A stretch of DNA of 64,000 bases from Granulicella cerasi (GTDB lineage: Bacteria; Acidobacteriota; Terriglobia; Terriglobales; Acidobacteriaceae). Shown piece by piece: positions 17,004 through 25,486 of this stretch. Position 1 is the stretch's first letter. The number at the start of each line of letters is the position of its first letter. The notes beneath the pieces are model-generated. The model saw only the letters and a list, made by a program, of their open reading frames with translations, was not told the DNA's origin and did no database searches. The position numbers and the translations under genes are program-made. Location: positions 248,001 to 312,000 of the forward strand of contig NZ_JAGSYD010000004.1 of assembly GCF_025685575.1 (NCBI RefSeq), in the 5' to 3' direction.

Positions 17004-17045
17004 GGCGCCGTGGCCGGTATAGTTGGCGCCTTGGCCGGTATAGTT
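17004..17045 (+). repeat. tandem 21-bp duplication in a divergent promoter region
   Basis: Two directly adjacent 21-bp copies (17004-17024 and 17025-17045) differ at one base. Each begins with GGCGCC and ends with GGTATAGTT, which contains a TATAGT box like a bacterial -10 element. The second copy ends five bases before the ATG of the TPR gene. The 21-bp pitch equals two helical turns. It fills most of the 68-base gap between the divergent genes. Confidence 0.85.
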
Positions 17046-17049
17046 TTAG

Positions 17050-18306
17050 ATGCGTCGTACGCGGACGCGAAGGAGTGGTCTCGTGGGTGTTTGCGGACAG
17101 TTTCGTCGTCTCCTGTTGCTGGCCGTGGCCGCAACGTCGATCTCCTCAGTCGCATCCGCGCAGATGGCCGTGCCGCCACACACGGCGCCGCTGAACGTTG
17201 ATCCGCAGGTCCGCCAGGCGTTCGACCACTTTTACAGCCTCGACTTCAACGACGCGCTGCATGGTTGGCAAATAGTCGCGCAGCAACATCCCAACGATCC
17301 TATGGCCTACAACTACCTGTTGCTGGGCACGCTTTTTCGCGAGCTTTACATTCAGGATCTGCTCGACACGACGTACTACGCGCACGATTCTTTCCTGCTG
17401 AACAAACGTCAGGTGAACGTGTCACCCGCCGTGCGACAGCAGATCGAAGACCTCTCCAATCGCGTCATCGACATGTGCGATTCGGCATTGAAGAAAGATC
17501 CCAATGACAAGAACGCCCTCTTCGCGCGCTCGTATGCAAAGGGAATGCACGCGTCGTTTCTGATTCTCGTCGACCATTCCTGGTCGGCCGCAGCGAAGCA
17601 GGGCTTGTCTGCTCGCAACGACTCCGAGGCCGCGCTGAAGATCGATCCGCAGTACGCCGACGCCAATATGGCTGTGGGCATCCAGCAGTACGCAGTCGCA
17701 AGCCTGCCGCGCGTCATCCGCATCCTTGTAGGCTTCTTCGGCGTGGGAGGCAACAAGCAGCGCGGCCTCGAAATGCTGCGCATCTCCGCAGCGCATGGCC
17801 CTGTGACGAGCGTTGAATCACGCACAGCGTTGAGCCTCTTTCTGCGTCACGACGGCCGCTACTCCGAAGCTCTTCAGGTGGAGCGTTCGCTCGCGCAGCA
17901 GTATCCGCGCGACTTTCTGTTTCGCCTCGAAGTTGCGAACCTGCTGAAGGATGATGGCCAGGGCGTGCAAGCCATCGCCGAGTACAAGAAGGTGCTCGAA
18001 GATGCAGGGAAGCCGGGCTACTTCACGGAGCCCCGCCTTCAGCTCGCGTACTTCGGTCTCGGCGAGACGCAGCGCGGCTACAACGATATTCAAGGCGCGG
18101 CAGATAGCTTCCTCAAGGCGGCACAACAGCCTAACTGCAGCGACTGGCTTCGCAAGCGCGCGCAGTTGAACGCCGGCAATATGTACGATCTGCTGCACGA
18201 CCGTACACAGGCGGTGCGGCTCTACAACATGGCCGCAGCTCCCGGCGGAGATCAGTCGCAAGCTGACGCGGCGAGGAAATATCTGAAACAGCCGTACACC
18301 CGCTAA
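17050..18306 (+). CDS. exported TPR-repeat protein
   Basis: A 418-residue protein with a basic start and a signal peptide ending in SVASAQ near residue 38. The mature protein is all-helical, with TPR-like units: FDHFYSLDFNDALHGWQIVAQQHPNDPMAYNYL, the ALKIDPQYADANMAVGIQQYA unit around 190-215 and EALQVERSLAQQYPRDFLFRLEVANLLKDDGQ at about 275-305. It probably works as a periplasmic scaffold; no enzymatic motif is seen. The ATG lies almost directly behind a duplicated TATAGT element, so its leader would be very short. Confidence 0.75.
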   Translation: MRRTRTRRSGLVGVCGQFRRLLLLAVAATSISSVASAQMAVPPHTAPLNVDPQVRQAFDHFYSLDFNDALHGWQIVAQQHPNDPMAYNYLLLGTLFRELYIQDLLDTTYYAHDSFLLNKRQVNVSPAVRQQIEDLSNRVIDMCDSALKKDPNDKNALFARSYAKGMHASFLILVDHSWSAAAKQGLSARNDSEAALKIDPQYADANMAVGIQQYAVASLPRVIRILVGFFGVGGNKQRGLEMLRISAAHGPVTSVESRTALSLFLRHDGRYSEALQVERSLAQQYPRDFLFRLEVANLLKDDGQGVQAIAEYKKVLEDAGKPGYFTEPRLQLAYFGLGETQRGYNDIQGAADSFLKAAQQPNCSDWLRKRAQLNAGNMYDLLHDRTQAVRLYNMAAAPGGDQSQADAARKYLKQPYTR

Positions 18307-18372
18307 ATCGCAGGGAACCGAGCTCGTGATGTTTGCGTATCTGAGAACGTTGCAGTTTTCGGAGGTGTCATC

Positions 18373-18702
18373 ATGATGTGCACAGTTTGCGGTAAGGAAG
18401 TTCAGTCCGGCGCTCGTTTTTGCAGTCATTGTGGAGCGTATGTCGTTCCCGAAACCCTCTATGGCTATAGCGGACCGCGTTCGCGCTTCGTTCGGCCACA
18501 GGAAGGCCGCATGATCGCCGGTGTTTGCGCAGGCATCGCGCGCTACTACGCGATCGACGTAGCGATCGTGCGTCTCGTGGTGGCGCTTTGCATCCTGTTC
18601 GCAGGCCTGCCGATCGTTGCTTACCTCATTGCCTGGCTGGTGATGCCGAACGAAGAGTTCGTGCCGATGGCTCCGCCGCAGAACAGCGCTGGAGCGCAGT
18701 AA
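18373..18702 (+). CDS. zinc-ribbon plus PspC domain membrane protein
   Basis: A 109-residue protein with an N-terminal zinc ribbon (CTVCGKEV at residues 3-10 and CSHCGAYV near 18-25) and a PspC domain from about residue 43 (GRMIAGVCAGIARYYAIDVA followed by a membrane helix ending in YLIAWLVMPNE). PspC-type proteins are linked to envelope stress sensing in other bacteria. No pspA or pspF gene is nearby, so its role here is open. A clear GGAGG site precedes the first of two adjacent ATG codons. Confidence 0.85.
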   Translation: MMCTVCGKEVQSGARFCSHCGAYVVPETLYGYSGPRSRFVRPQEGRMIAGVCAGIARYYAIDVAIVRLVVALCILFAGLPIVAYLIAWLVMPNEEFVPMAPPQNSAGAQ

Positions 18703-18724
18703 CGCCGCCCGTTAGAATGGTCTG

Positions 18725-19999
18725 GTGAGTTCCTCAGCTTCTCCCAGACCTTTCGTGTACGACGGCGATCGCCTCGTATGTTCCGGCGTCGACGTCGCCG
18801 CGCTCGCCGATGAGTTCGGCACACCGCTTTACGTGTACAGCGCCGACGCCGTCCGCGAGCGCGTGGCGATGATCGCCAACGGCTTCGCTGGTGTCGATCA
18901 CACCATCTGCTACGCCGTGAAGGCCAACTCCGCGCTTGGCTTGTTGAAGCGTCTCGGCGCATTAGGATGCGGCTTCGATATCGTCTCCGGTGGCGAGTTG
19001 GAGCGTGTTCGACGCGCGGCGCCAGAGGCCGTTAGCCGCGTCGTGTTCTCCGGCGTCGGCAAGCAGGCGTGGGAGATGGATGCTGCTCTCGAAGCAGGCA
19101 TCCTGCAGTTCAACGTGGAGAGCGAAGCCGAACTTGAGTTGCTCGCAGAACGCGCGCAAGCACTCGGCAAGACAGCACGCGTAGCACTGCGCGTGAACCC
19201 GGACGTCTTCGCGGAAACGCACCCGTACATTTCGACCGGCATGAGCGAGCACAAGTTCGGCATCGCCATCGCGCGTGCTCGCCAGGTATACGCCCGCGCG
19301 GCGCAACTGGAAGGCATCGAACCCACCGGCGTCAGCGTTCACATCGGTTCGCAGATCCGCTCCGTTGAGCCTTTCGCGGCTGCCTTGCAGCGCGTGCGCG
19401 AACTCGTCGAAGAGCTGCGTAAGGATGGCATCAACCTTCGCAACGTCGATGCAGGCGGTGGCTTCGGCATCGAATACGGAACAGCCGCATTCGATCCGGC
19501 AGCCAGCGTGCAACAGTACGCCAAGGCACTCCGCTCGGTGCTCGAAGGCTTCGACGCACATCTGCTACTCGAGCCCGGCCGCTTCATCATCGCGCAGGCG
19601 GGCGCTCTCGTTACGCGTGTGCTCTACACCAAGCAAAACGGCGCCAAGCGCTTCGTGATCGCGGACGCTGCGATGAATGATCTCATCCGCCCCGCGCTGT
19701 ACAAGGCCCACCACGAGATCGTGCCGGTGCTGCTCGACGCGTCGCGTCCGGCCAGCAAAGCCGACATCGTCGGGCCGGTGTGCGAAAGCGGAGACTTCTT
19801 CGCGCAGGACCGTGAGACCGCAGAGCTTCGCTCCGGTGATCTGGTAGCGCTGCTCGATGCAGGCGCTTACGGCATGTCGCTCGCGTCGCACTACAACACG
19901 CGCGTCCATCCGGCAGAGGTGCTGATCGAAGACGGCAAGACCGTCCTGATTCGTCGCCGTGAAACGCTCGACGACCTCTTCGTCGCCGAGTTGTACTAG
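18725..19999 (+). CDS. lysA: diaminopimelate decarboxylase
   Basis: A 424-residue PLP enzyme that converts meso-diaminopimelate to lysine, the last step of the pathway. The PLP lysine is Lys66 in CYAVKANSALGLL. The HKFGI substrate element, HIGSQI, the phosphate-binding VDAGGGFGIEY and the dimer-interface VCESGDFFA with its catalytic Cys are all present. It starts at GTG, 22 bases after the PspC gene. Its stop overlaps the purK stop on the opposite strand, both using the palindrome CTAG. Confidence 0.96.
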   Translation: MSSSASPRPFVYDGDRLVCSGVDVAALADEFGTPLYVYSADAVRERVAMIANGFAGVDHTICYAVKANSALGLLKRLGALGCGFDIVSGGELERVRRAAPEAVSRVVFSGVGKQAWEMDAALEAGILQFNVESEAELELLAERAQALGKTARVALRVNPDVFAETHPYISTGMSEHKFGIAIARARQVYARAAQLEGIEPTGVSVHIGSQIRSVEPFAAALQRVRELVEELRKDGINLRNVDAGGGFGIEYGTAAFDPAASVQQYAKALRSVLEGFDAHLLLEPGRFIIAQAGALVTRVLYTKQNGAKRFVIADAAMNDLIRPALYKAHHEIVPVLLDASRPASKADIVGPVCESGDFFAQDRETAELRSGDLVALLDAGAYGMSLASHYNTRVHPAEVLIEDGKTVLIRRRETLDDLFVAELY

Positions 20000-21072
20000 T
20001 CTGCCAGTCGCTTCTTCCACTCTTCGATCGTCGCAGTTTCTTCTGCGGCGATCGTGAGGTGGCCGACCTTGCGTCCTTCGCGTGCAGCCTTGCCATAGTC
20101 GTGGCGGTGCAGCGCAGGGAACGCCTTGGTCTCTTCCAGCGTCGGCATGGAGCCGATGCAGTTGAGCATCACGGTGGGCTTGCTCGCCGTCGAACCCAAC
20201 GGCCATCCCAGTACCGCGCGCAAATGGTTTTCAAACTGCGAAGTCTCTGAGCCTTCGATCGTCCAGTGGCCGCTGTTGTGAACACGCGGGGCCATCTCGT
20301 TCGCAATCAGGCTGTCGTACGTCACGAAGAACTCGACCGTGAGCACACCGACGTAATCCAGTGCCTGCAGCAGAGACTTCAGGTGTTTCTCCGCAAGCTT
20401 CTGCATCTTCTTGTTCTCGTACGGGGCCGTCGAAACACGCAGAATGCCGGCGCGATGTTCATTGCGTACTAGTGGATAGAACGCCAGCTCGCCGTTAGCG
20501 CTGCGTGCAGCAATCAGCGAAACCTCGCATTCGAAGTCCACCATGCCCTCAAGAATGCACGGCGCTCCGCCGGTATGTGCCCAGGCCGATGCAGCCTCAT
20601 CCACATGCGAGATGCGAACCTGACCGCGGCCGTCATAGCCGAGACGACGCGTCTTCAGGATGCTCGGCGCACCGATGACCTTGAGCGCCTCGGTCAAATC
20701 GCGCAGGGAATTGATCTCCGCGTAAGGAGCTGTCGCCACGCCATTGAAACGAAGGAAGTCCTTCTCAAAGAGACGGTCCTGCGCGATCTTCACGGCACCA
20801 GCATTCGGTGCGAGATTCGTAAGATTCGCGAGCACGGGAGCCTCGATGTTTTCGCTTTCGAGCGTCAGCACATCCACCGTATCGGCGAAGGTCTGAACCT
20901 CATCGACATGCTCCAGATCCACCACGATGAGCGGAGCGACTTGCTCTGCGCAATCGCCCGTGGACCCAGCACAGATCACGTCGACGCCAATGCGCTCACC
21001 CGCCTCAGCGAGCATAAGCGCAAGTTGTCCAGCGCCAAGAATGCCGACGCGCGGCTTGGATGCATTACTCAT
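19996..21072 (-). CDS. purK: N5-carboxyaminoimidazole ribonucleotide synthase
   Basis: A 358-residue ATP-grasp enzyme that carboxylates AIR with bicarbonate to N5-CAIR. It opens with [16 protein letters not shown], followed by the ATP-grasp elements [15 protein letters not shown] and [26 protein letters not shown]. It is the last gene of the purine operon and overlaps purE by four bases. Its product is the substrate of PurE, so their adjacency is functional. Confidence 0.96.
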   Translation of the reverse strand: MSNASKPRVGILGAGQLALMLAEAGERIGVDVICAGSTGDCAEQVAPLIVVDLEHVDEVQTFADTVDVLTLESENIEAPVLANLTNLAPNAGAVKIAQDRLFEKDFLRFNGVATAPYAEINSLRDLTEALKVIGAPSILKTRRLGYDGRGQVRISHVDEAASAWAHTGGAPCILEGMVDFECEVSLIAARSANGELAFYPLVRNEHRAGILRVSTAPYENKKMQKLAEKHLKSLLQALDYVGVLTVEFFVTYDSLIANEMAPRVHNSGHWTIEGSETSQFENHLRAVLGWPLGSTASKPTVMLNCIGSMPTLEETKAFPALHRHDYGKAAREGRKVGHLTIAAEETATIEEWKKRLAD

Positions 21073-21575
21073 TTGCGGGGGTCAGGTCCCTTCAAAACCG
21101 TCTTCGTTTGCTTGGAGCGAAAGAGTTCGATCTTCTTCGCCAACGTCTCATCGTGCGCCGCGAGCATCGACACCAGAAAGAGCGCCGCATTGCGCGCTCC
21201 CGCTTCGCCGATCGCAAACGTCGCAACAGGAACGCCAGCTGGCATCTGCGCGATCGAAAGCAGCGAATCAAGGCCATTCAACGCGCGGCTCTTCACCGGG
21301 ATACCGAGTACCGGAACGGTCGTCTTCGATGCGACCATGCCCGGCAGATGCGCCGCTCCGCCAGCGCCAGCGATGATGGCACGCAAGCCGCGGGCCTTCG
21401 CCGACTCCGCATAACGCATCATCTTGTCGGGCGTGCGATGCGCACTCACCACTTCAACTTCATACGCCACGCCAAACTCATCGAGCGTCTTCGCAGCAGC
21501 TTCCATGGTGGGCCAGTCAGACTTCGAGCCCATGATGATGCCCGCAACGGGCGCGACCTTCTTCTTCGTTGTCAT
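21069..21575 (-). CDS. purE: N5-carboxyaminoimidazole ribonucleotide mutase, class I
   Basis: A 168-residue PurE that moves the carboxyl of N5-CAIR to C4, giving CAIR. Class I signatures are [23 protein letters not shown] with the catalytic His, and [27 protein letters not shown]. The presence of purK directly downstream fits class I. It overlaps purN upstream and purK downstream by four bases each. Confidence 0.96.
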   Translation of the reverse strand: MTTKKKVAPVAGIIMGSKSDWPTMEAAAKTLDEFGVAYEVEVVSAHRTPDKMMRYAESAKARGLRAIIAGAGGAAHLPGMVASKTTVPVLGIPVKSRALNGLDSLLSIAQMPAGVPVATFAIGEAGARNAALFLVSMLAAHDETLAKKIELFRSKQTKTVLKGPDPRK

Positions 21576-22156
21576 CGTTTGCTCCAGTGGCGCAGCACTT
21601 CTACGAACGCTTGTTGTTCGAGAGCCTGCACGCGGTCCTTCAGCGTTTCAGGGGTATCGCCCGGCAAAACAGGGCAGCGCATCTGCAACACGATCGGGCC
21701 TCCATCCACCTCTTCAGTCACATGGTGGATCGTGCATCCCGTCTCGTCGACGCCAGCAGCAAGCACGGCCGCGTGAACGTCCATGTTCATGCCGCCTGCG
21801 AATAGCGGCAGCAACGAGGGATGCACGTTGAGCAGCTTGCCTCGCCAATCATTCACGAACTGCGGCGTCACGATACGCATGAAGCCGATCATCAACACCA
21901 AGTCCGCACCCACTGCTCGTAGAGCTTTCGTCGCTTCCGCCTCCCACGCCTCGCGCGACACGCCCTTCGCCGGAATCCAGAGCGACGGCACATTATGCAG
22001 TTGTGCGCGCTCAAGAATCCCTGCGTTTTCGCGGTCGGAGAGTACAAGCACGAGCTCAACGTCGAGCGACTTCTCTCGAATCGCATTCAGCAGACCTTGC
22101 ATGGCGGTGCCCCGCGTGGAACCGAGTACCGCGACCTTGAGTGGAGTCTGGCTCAT
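21572..22156 (-). CDS. purN: phosphoribosylglycinamide formyltransferase
   Basis: A 194-residue PurN that transfers a formyl group from 10-formyl-tetrahydrofolate to GAR. The catalytic motif [12 protein letters not shown], the downstream [18 protein letters not shown] and the N-terminal [16 protein letters not shown] are present. The ATG (MSQTPLKV) overlaps the purD stop by four bases; the frame is open further upstream, but that part lies inside purD and lacks homology. Confidence 0.94.
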   Translation of the reverse strand: MSQTPLKVAVLGSTRGTAMQGLLNAIREKSLDVELVLVLSDRENAGILERAQLHNVPSLWIPAKGVSREAWEAEATKALRAVGADLVLMIGFMRIVTPQFVNDWRGKLLNVHPSLLPLFAGGMNMDVHAAVLAAGVDETGCTIHHVTEEVDGGPIVLQMRCPVLPGDTPETLKDRVQALEQQAFVEVLRHWSKR

Positions 22157-23475
22157 CGTGCGCGCAGCTCCTTCATCATGCGAATGCGGAGATCCAGCGC
22201 GGGCTTTGTCGCGATGTCCGAACGGAAGAAGAACGGGCCACTGACAGCATCGCAAGCCTGCTGGCAGAGCGCTTCAGCTTCGGCGATCGTGCTGCCCACA
22301 GCAACAAACCCCACCGTGCGCGAACCAGTCGCGACGAGCTGACCATCCTTCTCGTCCACCGCTCCAAGGTATGTCGTCACCGCGGAGGGAAGGCCTGAAG
22401 GCAACACAACATCATCGCCTTTGCGCGGAGCTTCAGGATATCCCTCAGGCACGATGTACTTGCATACACTCGCCTGCGCGTTGAACTTCACTTCAACGGA
22501 GTCAAGCTTCTCATCGGCGATTCCGCGACAGATCGCAACGAAGTCGCTCTCGAGCAAGGTTAGAAGATTCAGCGATTCAGGATCGCCGAAACGCGCGTTG
22601 TATTCGATGAGCCGAACGCCCGTTGCTGTCGCAATAAAGCCGCCGTAGAGGATGCCGCGATACGGCTCACCGCATTGCTCACGCAACGCCGCAATCGTGC
22701 GCTCGTTGATGCTCTGCGCAAGGGCAATGTCGTTCGGCTCGAGGAACGGCAACGATCCATCAGCATCGGTATACGTTCCCATGCCGCCGGTGTTCGGGCC
22801 TTCGTCGTTGTTGTAGGCGCGTTTGTGGTCCTGCACGGCGGGCATGTGTCGCAGCGTTGTGCCGTCAGAAAAACTCAGCAGCGAAAACTCCTGCCCAATG
22901 AGCTTTTCCTCCAGCACAAACGGACGCCCCGCAGCGGTCAACTCTTCGCAGTAAGCCAGGCTCTCTTCCAGTGAATGCAGATGATCGCCGTAGACTTTGA
23001 CGCCCTTGCCGCCAGCAAGGCCATCGTCCTTGATGACATGGGCAGCGGGGAAACGGTCGAGCCATTCCTGAACGCCATCCATCGAAGTGAAGCGCTCAAA
23101 CGCAGGGTTCGCGTCGATGCCCGCAGTGTCCAGCAGCGAACGGGTAAAGCCCTTACTCGATTCAAGCCGCGCCAGCGAAGCCGTAGGCCCCACATTCGGA
23201 ACGCCAGCGCTCCACAGCGCATCGGCCACACCTGCAGCAAGCGGATCTTCAGGCCCAACGATCGCAATCGTCGCCTGATGCTCCACCGCAAAACGCGCCA
23301 CAGCGACAGCATCCGTCGTCTTGCCCGTGGTGTAGGCGGAAGCGAGTGCCGCGATGCCGGGGTTACGTGCGCTGCCGAAGCAAAGCACTTCGGGCTGCTG
23401 CGGCGAGCGAGCGAGCGCGACAGCAATAGCGTGTTCGCGAGCGCCTGAGCCAACGATGAGGATGCATTCCGACAT
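22153..23475 (-). CDS. purD: phosphoribosylamine-glycine ligase
   Basis: A 440-residue ATP-grasp GAR synthetase that joins glycine to phosphoribosylamine. The N-terminus ILIVGSGAREHAIA is the PurD signature, followed by GPEDPLAAGVAD, KDDGLAGGKGVKVY and the metal-binding EYNARFGDPE in the C-terminal half. The start (MSECILIV) is set by the family N-terminus and by a one-base overlap with the purC stop; longer in-frame starts lie inside purC. Confidence 0.96.
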   Translation of the reverse strand: MSECILIVGSGAREHAIAVALARSPQQPEVLCFGSARNPGIAALASAYTTGKTTDAVAVARFAVEHQATIAIVGPEDPLAAGVADALWSAGVPNVGPTASLARLESSKGFTRSLLDTAGIDANPAFERFTSMDGVQEWLDRFPAAHVIKDDGLAGGKGVKVYGDHLHSLEESLAYCEELTAAGRPFVLEEKLIGQEFSLLSFSDGTTLRHMPAVQDHKRAYNNDEGPNTGGMGTYTDADGSLPFLEPNDIALAQSINERTIAALREQCGEPYRGILYGGFIATATGVRLIEYNARFGDPESLNLLTLLESDFVAICRGIADEKLDSVEVKFNAQASVCKYIVPEGYPEAPRKGDDVVLPSGLPSAVTTYLGAVDEKDGQLVATGSRTVGFVAVGSTIAEAEALCQQACDAVSGPFFFRSDIATKPALDLRIRMMKELRAR

Positions 23476-24428
23476 TAGGCGAGCGCCTCCGCGATCGTTG
23501 CGTTCAGCGGACGAGGATCGGGCGCGAAGGTCTCGCCCGTAATGGTCTCGAAGAGCTGAATGTAGCGCGCTGCAAGCTCCGCGATCAGCTCTGGCGGCGG
23601 CGTGGGCAATGTCGCATCTGCGTAAGGATCGCAGCGCTCGCGGAACCACAGGCGAAAGAACTCTTTGTCGATCATGTGCGGCTCTTTGCCATCCGCCACG
23701 AGTTGCTCGTAAGAATCAGCCAACCAGTAGCGGCTCGAGTCAGGCGTATGCACTTCGTCGATCAGGCGAATCGTGCCTTCGCTGTCCACGCCGAACTCGT
23801 ACTTCGTATCGACGAGAATCAGCCCATGCTTCGCGGCCTCCTGCTGACCGAACGCGAAGAGCTCAAGCGCCTTCATCTGGCAGTAAGCCCATTGCTCTGC
23901 GGTCAGCCAGCCCTCACTCACAATCTCCTCCCCGGTGATGGGGCGATCATGCGTCGTTTCCTTCGTCGTTGGCGTCACGATGTTCTGCGGCAACGGCTGG
24001 TTCTTCTTCATGCCATCAGGAAGCGTGATCGTCGCGAAGCTGCGTTCGCCGTTCTGATACTTCGTCCAGATCGATGTATCGGTCGAACCCGTGAGGTATC
24101 CACGCACCACGAACTCGATCGGAAGCACCGTACATTTGCGGCCCAGCAACGCATTCGCGTGCGAACTTGCCAGCACGTGGTTCGGCACGATGTGCTGCGT
24201 ACGTTCAAACCACCACAGAGACGTGCGATTCAGCACCTGCCCCTTGTAGGGAATCGCGCCCAGCAAACGATCGAAGCCGCTCTGACGGTCGGTGGTGATC
24301 AACAGCAAGCGACCATCATTCAGGTCATACGTGTCGCGCACCTTGCCTGTGTACTTCGTGCCCGTTGGAACGTCCGTCTGCGCAAGGCAACCCGGGATAG
24401 CAGCGATGAGTGTTTGCGGATCGATCAC
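23475..24428 (-). CDS. purC: SAICAR synthetase
   Basis: A 317-residue enzyme that joins aspartate to CAIR. It is of the longer type, some 80 residues larger than the E. coli enzyme. It shows KYTGKVRDTYDL, the substrate loop SGFDRLLGAIPYKGQVLN, VVRGYLTGS, LVDTKYEFG and the metal site IDEVHTPDSSRYW. It starts at a GTG whose TGA overlap with purM (GTGA) couples translation; longer frames run into purM. It ends at the purD start. Confidence 0.94.
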   Translation of the reverse strand: MIDPQTLIAAIPGCLAQTDVPTGTKYTGKVRDTYDLNDGRLLLITTDRQSGFDRLLGAIPYKGQVLNRTSLWWFERTQHIVPNHVLASSHANALLGRKCTVLPIEFVVRGYLTGSTDTSIWTKYQNGERSFATITLPDGMKKNQPLPQNIVTPTTKETTHDRPITGEEIVSEGWLTAEQWAYCQMKALELFAFGQQEAAKHGLILVDTKYEFGVDSEGTIRLIDEVHTPDSSRYWLADSYEQLVADGKEPHMIDKEFFRLWFRERCDPYADATLPTPPPELIAELAARYIQLFETITGETFAPDPRPLNATIAEALA

Positions 24429-25480
24429 TCTGCCTCCACGAGCTTGACGCCCGCATGTGCTCTCGTGACCTTGCCGATCTCCCAAACGCGGAAGGGCGCA
24501 AACGCCGTGCTCAACTCTTCAAGCAGTCCGGCAGGAGCGATGATCGCAAGACCAACACCCATGTTGAAGACGCGGTGCATCTCTTCCGCATCGATGTTGC
24601 CAAGCTTCTGCAGCAGCGCGAAGATCGGCTGTGCAGCCCACGAGCGAACATCGATGTCCGCACCAAAACCTTCGGGCAGCACGCGCGGCGTGTTCTCCAC
24701 GAGTCCACCGCCGGTGATATGCGCCATGCCGCGGATCGGCAGCCCTGCATCGAGCGCGCGACGAATCGGCTTCACATAATTCGCATGTGGCGCGAGCAGT
24801 ACATCCGCAAGGCTCTTGCCTTCGAGCTCTGCAGGCGTGTCGTCCACCTTATGCTTCGCGACCTGGAAGAGCAGCTTGCGCGCTAGCGACCAGCCATTGG
24901 TGTGCAGGCCCGTGGACTCTACGCCGTACACCACATCGCCTTCCTGCGTAGTCGAGCCATCAAGCAGCTTCTCGCGGTCCACAACACCTGTAACGAACCC
25001 CACCACATCCAGTTCGCCCGGAGCATAGACCGCAGGCATCTCGGCGGTCTCGCCACCCACGAGGGCGATGCCTGCTTCGGCGCAAGCATCGCTCATGCCG
25101 CGCACAATCGCCTCGATGATCTCAGGCTCCACCTTGTGAATGCCGAGGTAATCGAGGAAGGTCAACGGACGCGCGCCCATCACGGCGATGTCGCCTGCAA
25201 CCGCGGCGACAAGATCACGGCCGAGCTCTTCGTAGCGACCGGCCATCACGGTGACCTTCGTCTTCGTGCCAACGCCGTCGGTGCTTTGCACCATCACGGG
25301 ATCAGCGAGCCCGGCCACGGCGTCCTTCAGCGAAAAGAGCGAGCCGAACGCGCCGAGGCCCGAGAGCACGGCGGAGGTATGCGTCTTCGCCACATGCTGC
25401 TTCATGCGGCGGACAGCTTCGTTACCGGCCTCGATGTCGACGCCTGCAGATTTGTAATCGATGGTTTCAGGTTTGCTCAT
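24425..25480 (-). CDS. purM: phosphoribosylformylglycinamidine cyclo-ligase
   Basis: A 351-residue AIR synthetase that closes the imidazole ring using ATP. It opens with YKSAGVDIEAGNEAVRRMK. The nucleotide-binding VQSTDGVGTKTKVT, GGETAEMPAVYAPGELDVVGF, and the AHITGGGLVENTPRVLP block are typical. It follows purL by six bases and overlaps purC by four. Confidence 0.97.
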   Translation of the reverse strand: MSKPETIDYKSAGVDIEAGNEAVRRMKQHVAKTHTSAVLSGLGAFGSLFSLKDAVAGLADPVMVQSTDGVGTKTKVTVMAGRYEELGRDLVAAVAGDIAVMGARPLTFLDYLGIHKVEPEIIEAIVRGMSDACAEAGIALVGGETAEMPAVYAPGELDVVGFVTGVVDREKLLDGSTTQEGDVVYGVESTGLHTNGWSLARKLLFQVAKHKVDDTPAELEGKSLADVLLAPHANYVKPIRRALDAGLPIRGMAHITGGGLVENTPRVLPEGFGADIDVRSWAAQPIFALLQKLGNIDAEEMHRVFNMGVGLAIIAPAGLLEELSTAFAPFRVWEIGKVTRAHAGVKLVEAE

Positions 25481-25486
25481 GAGTCC

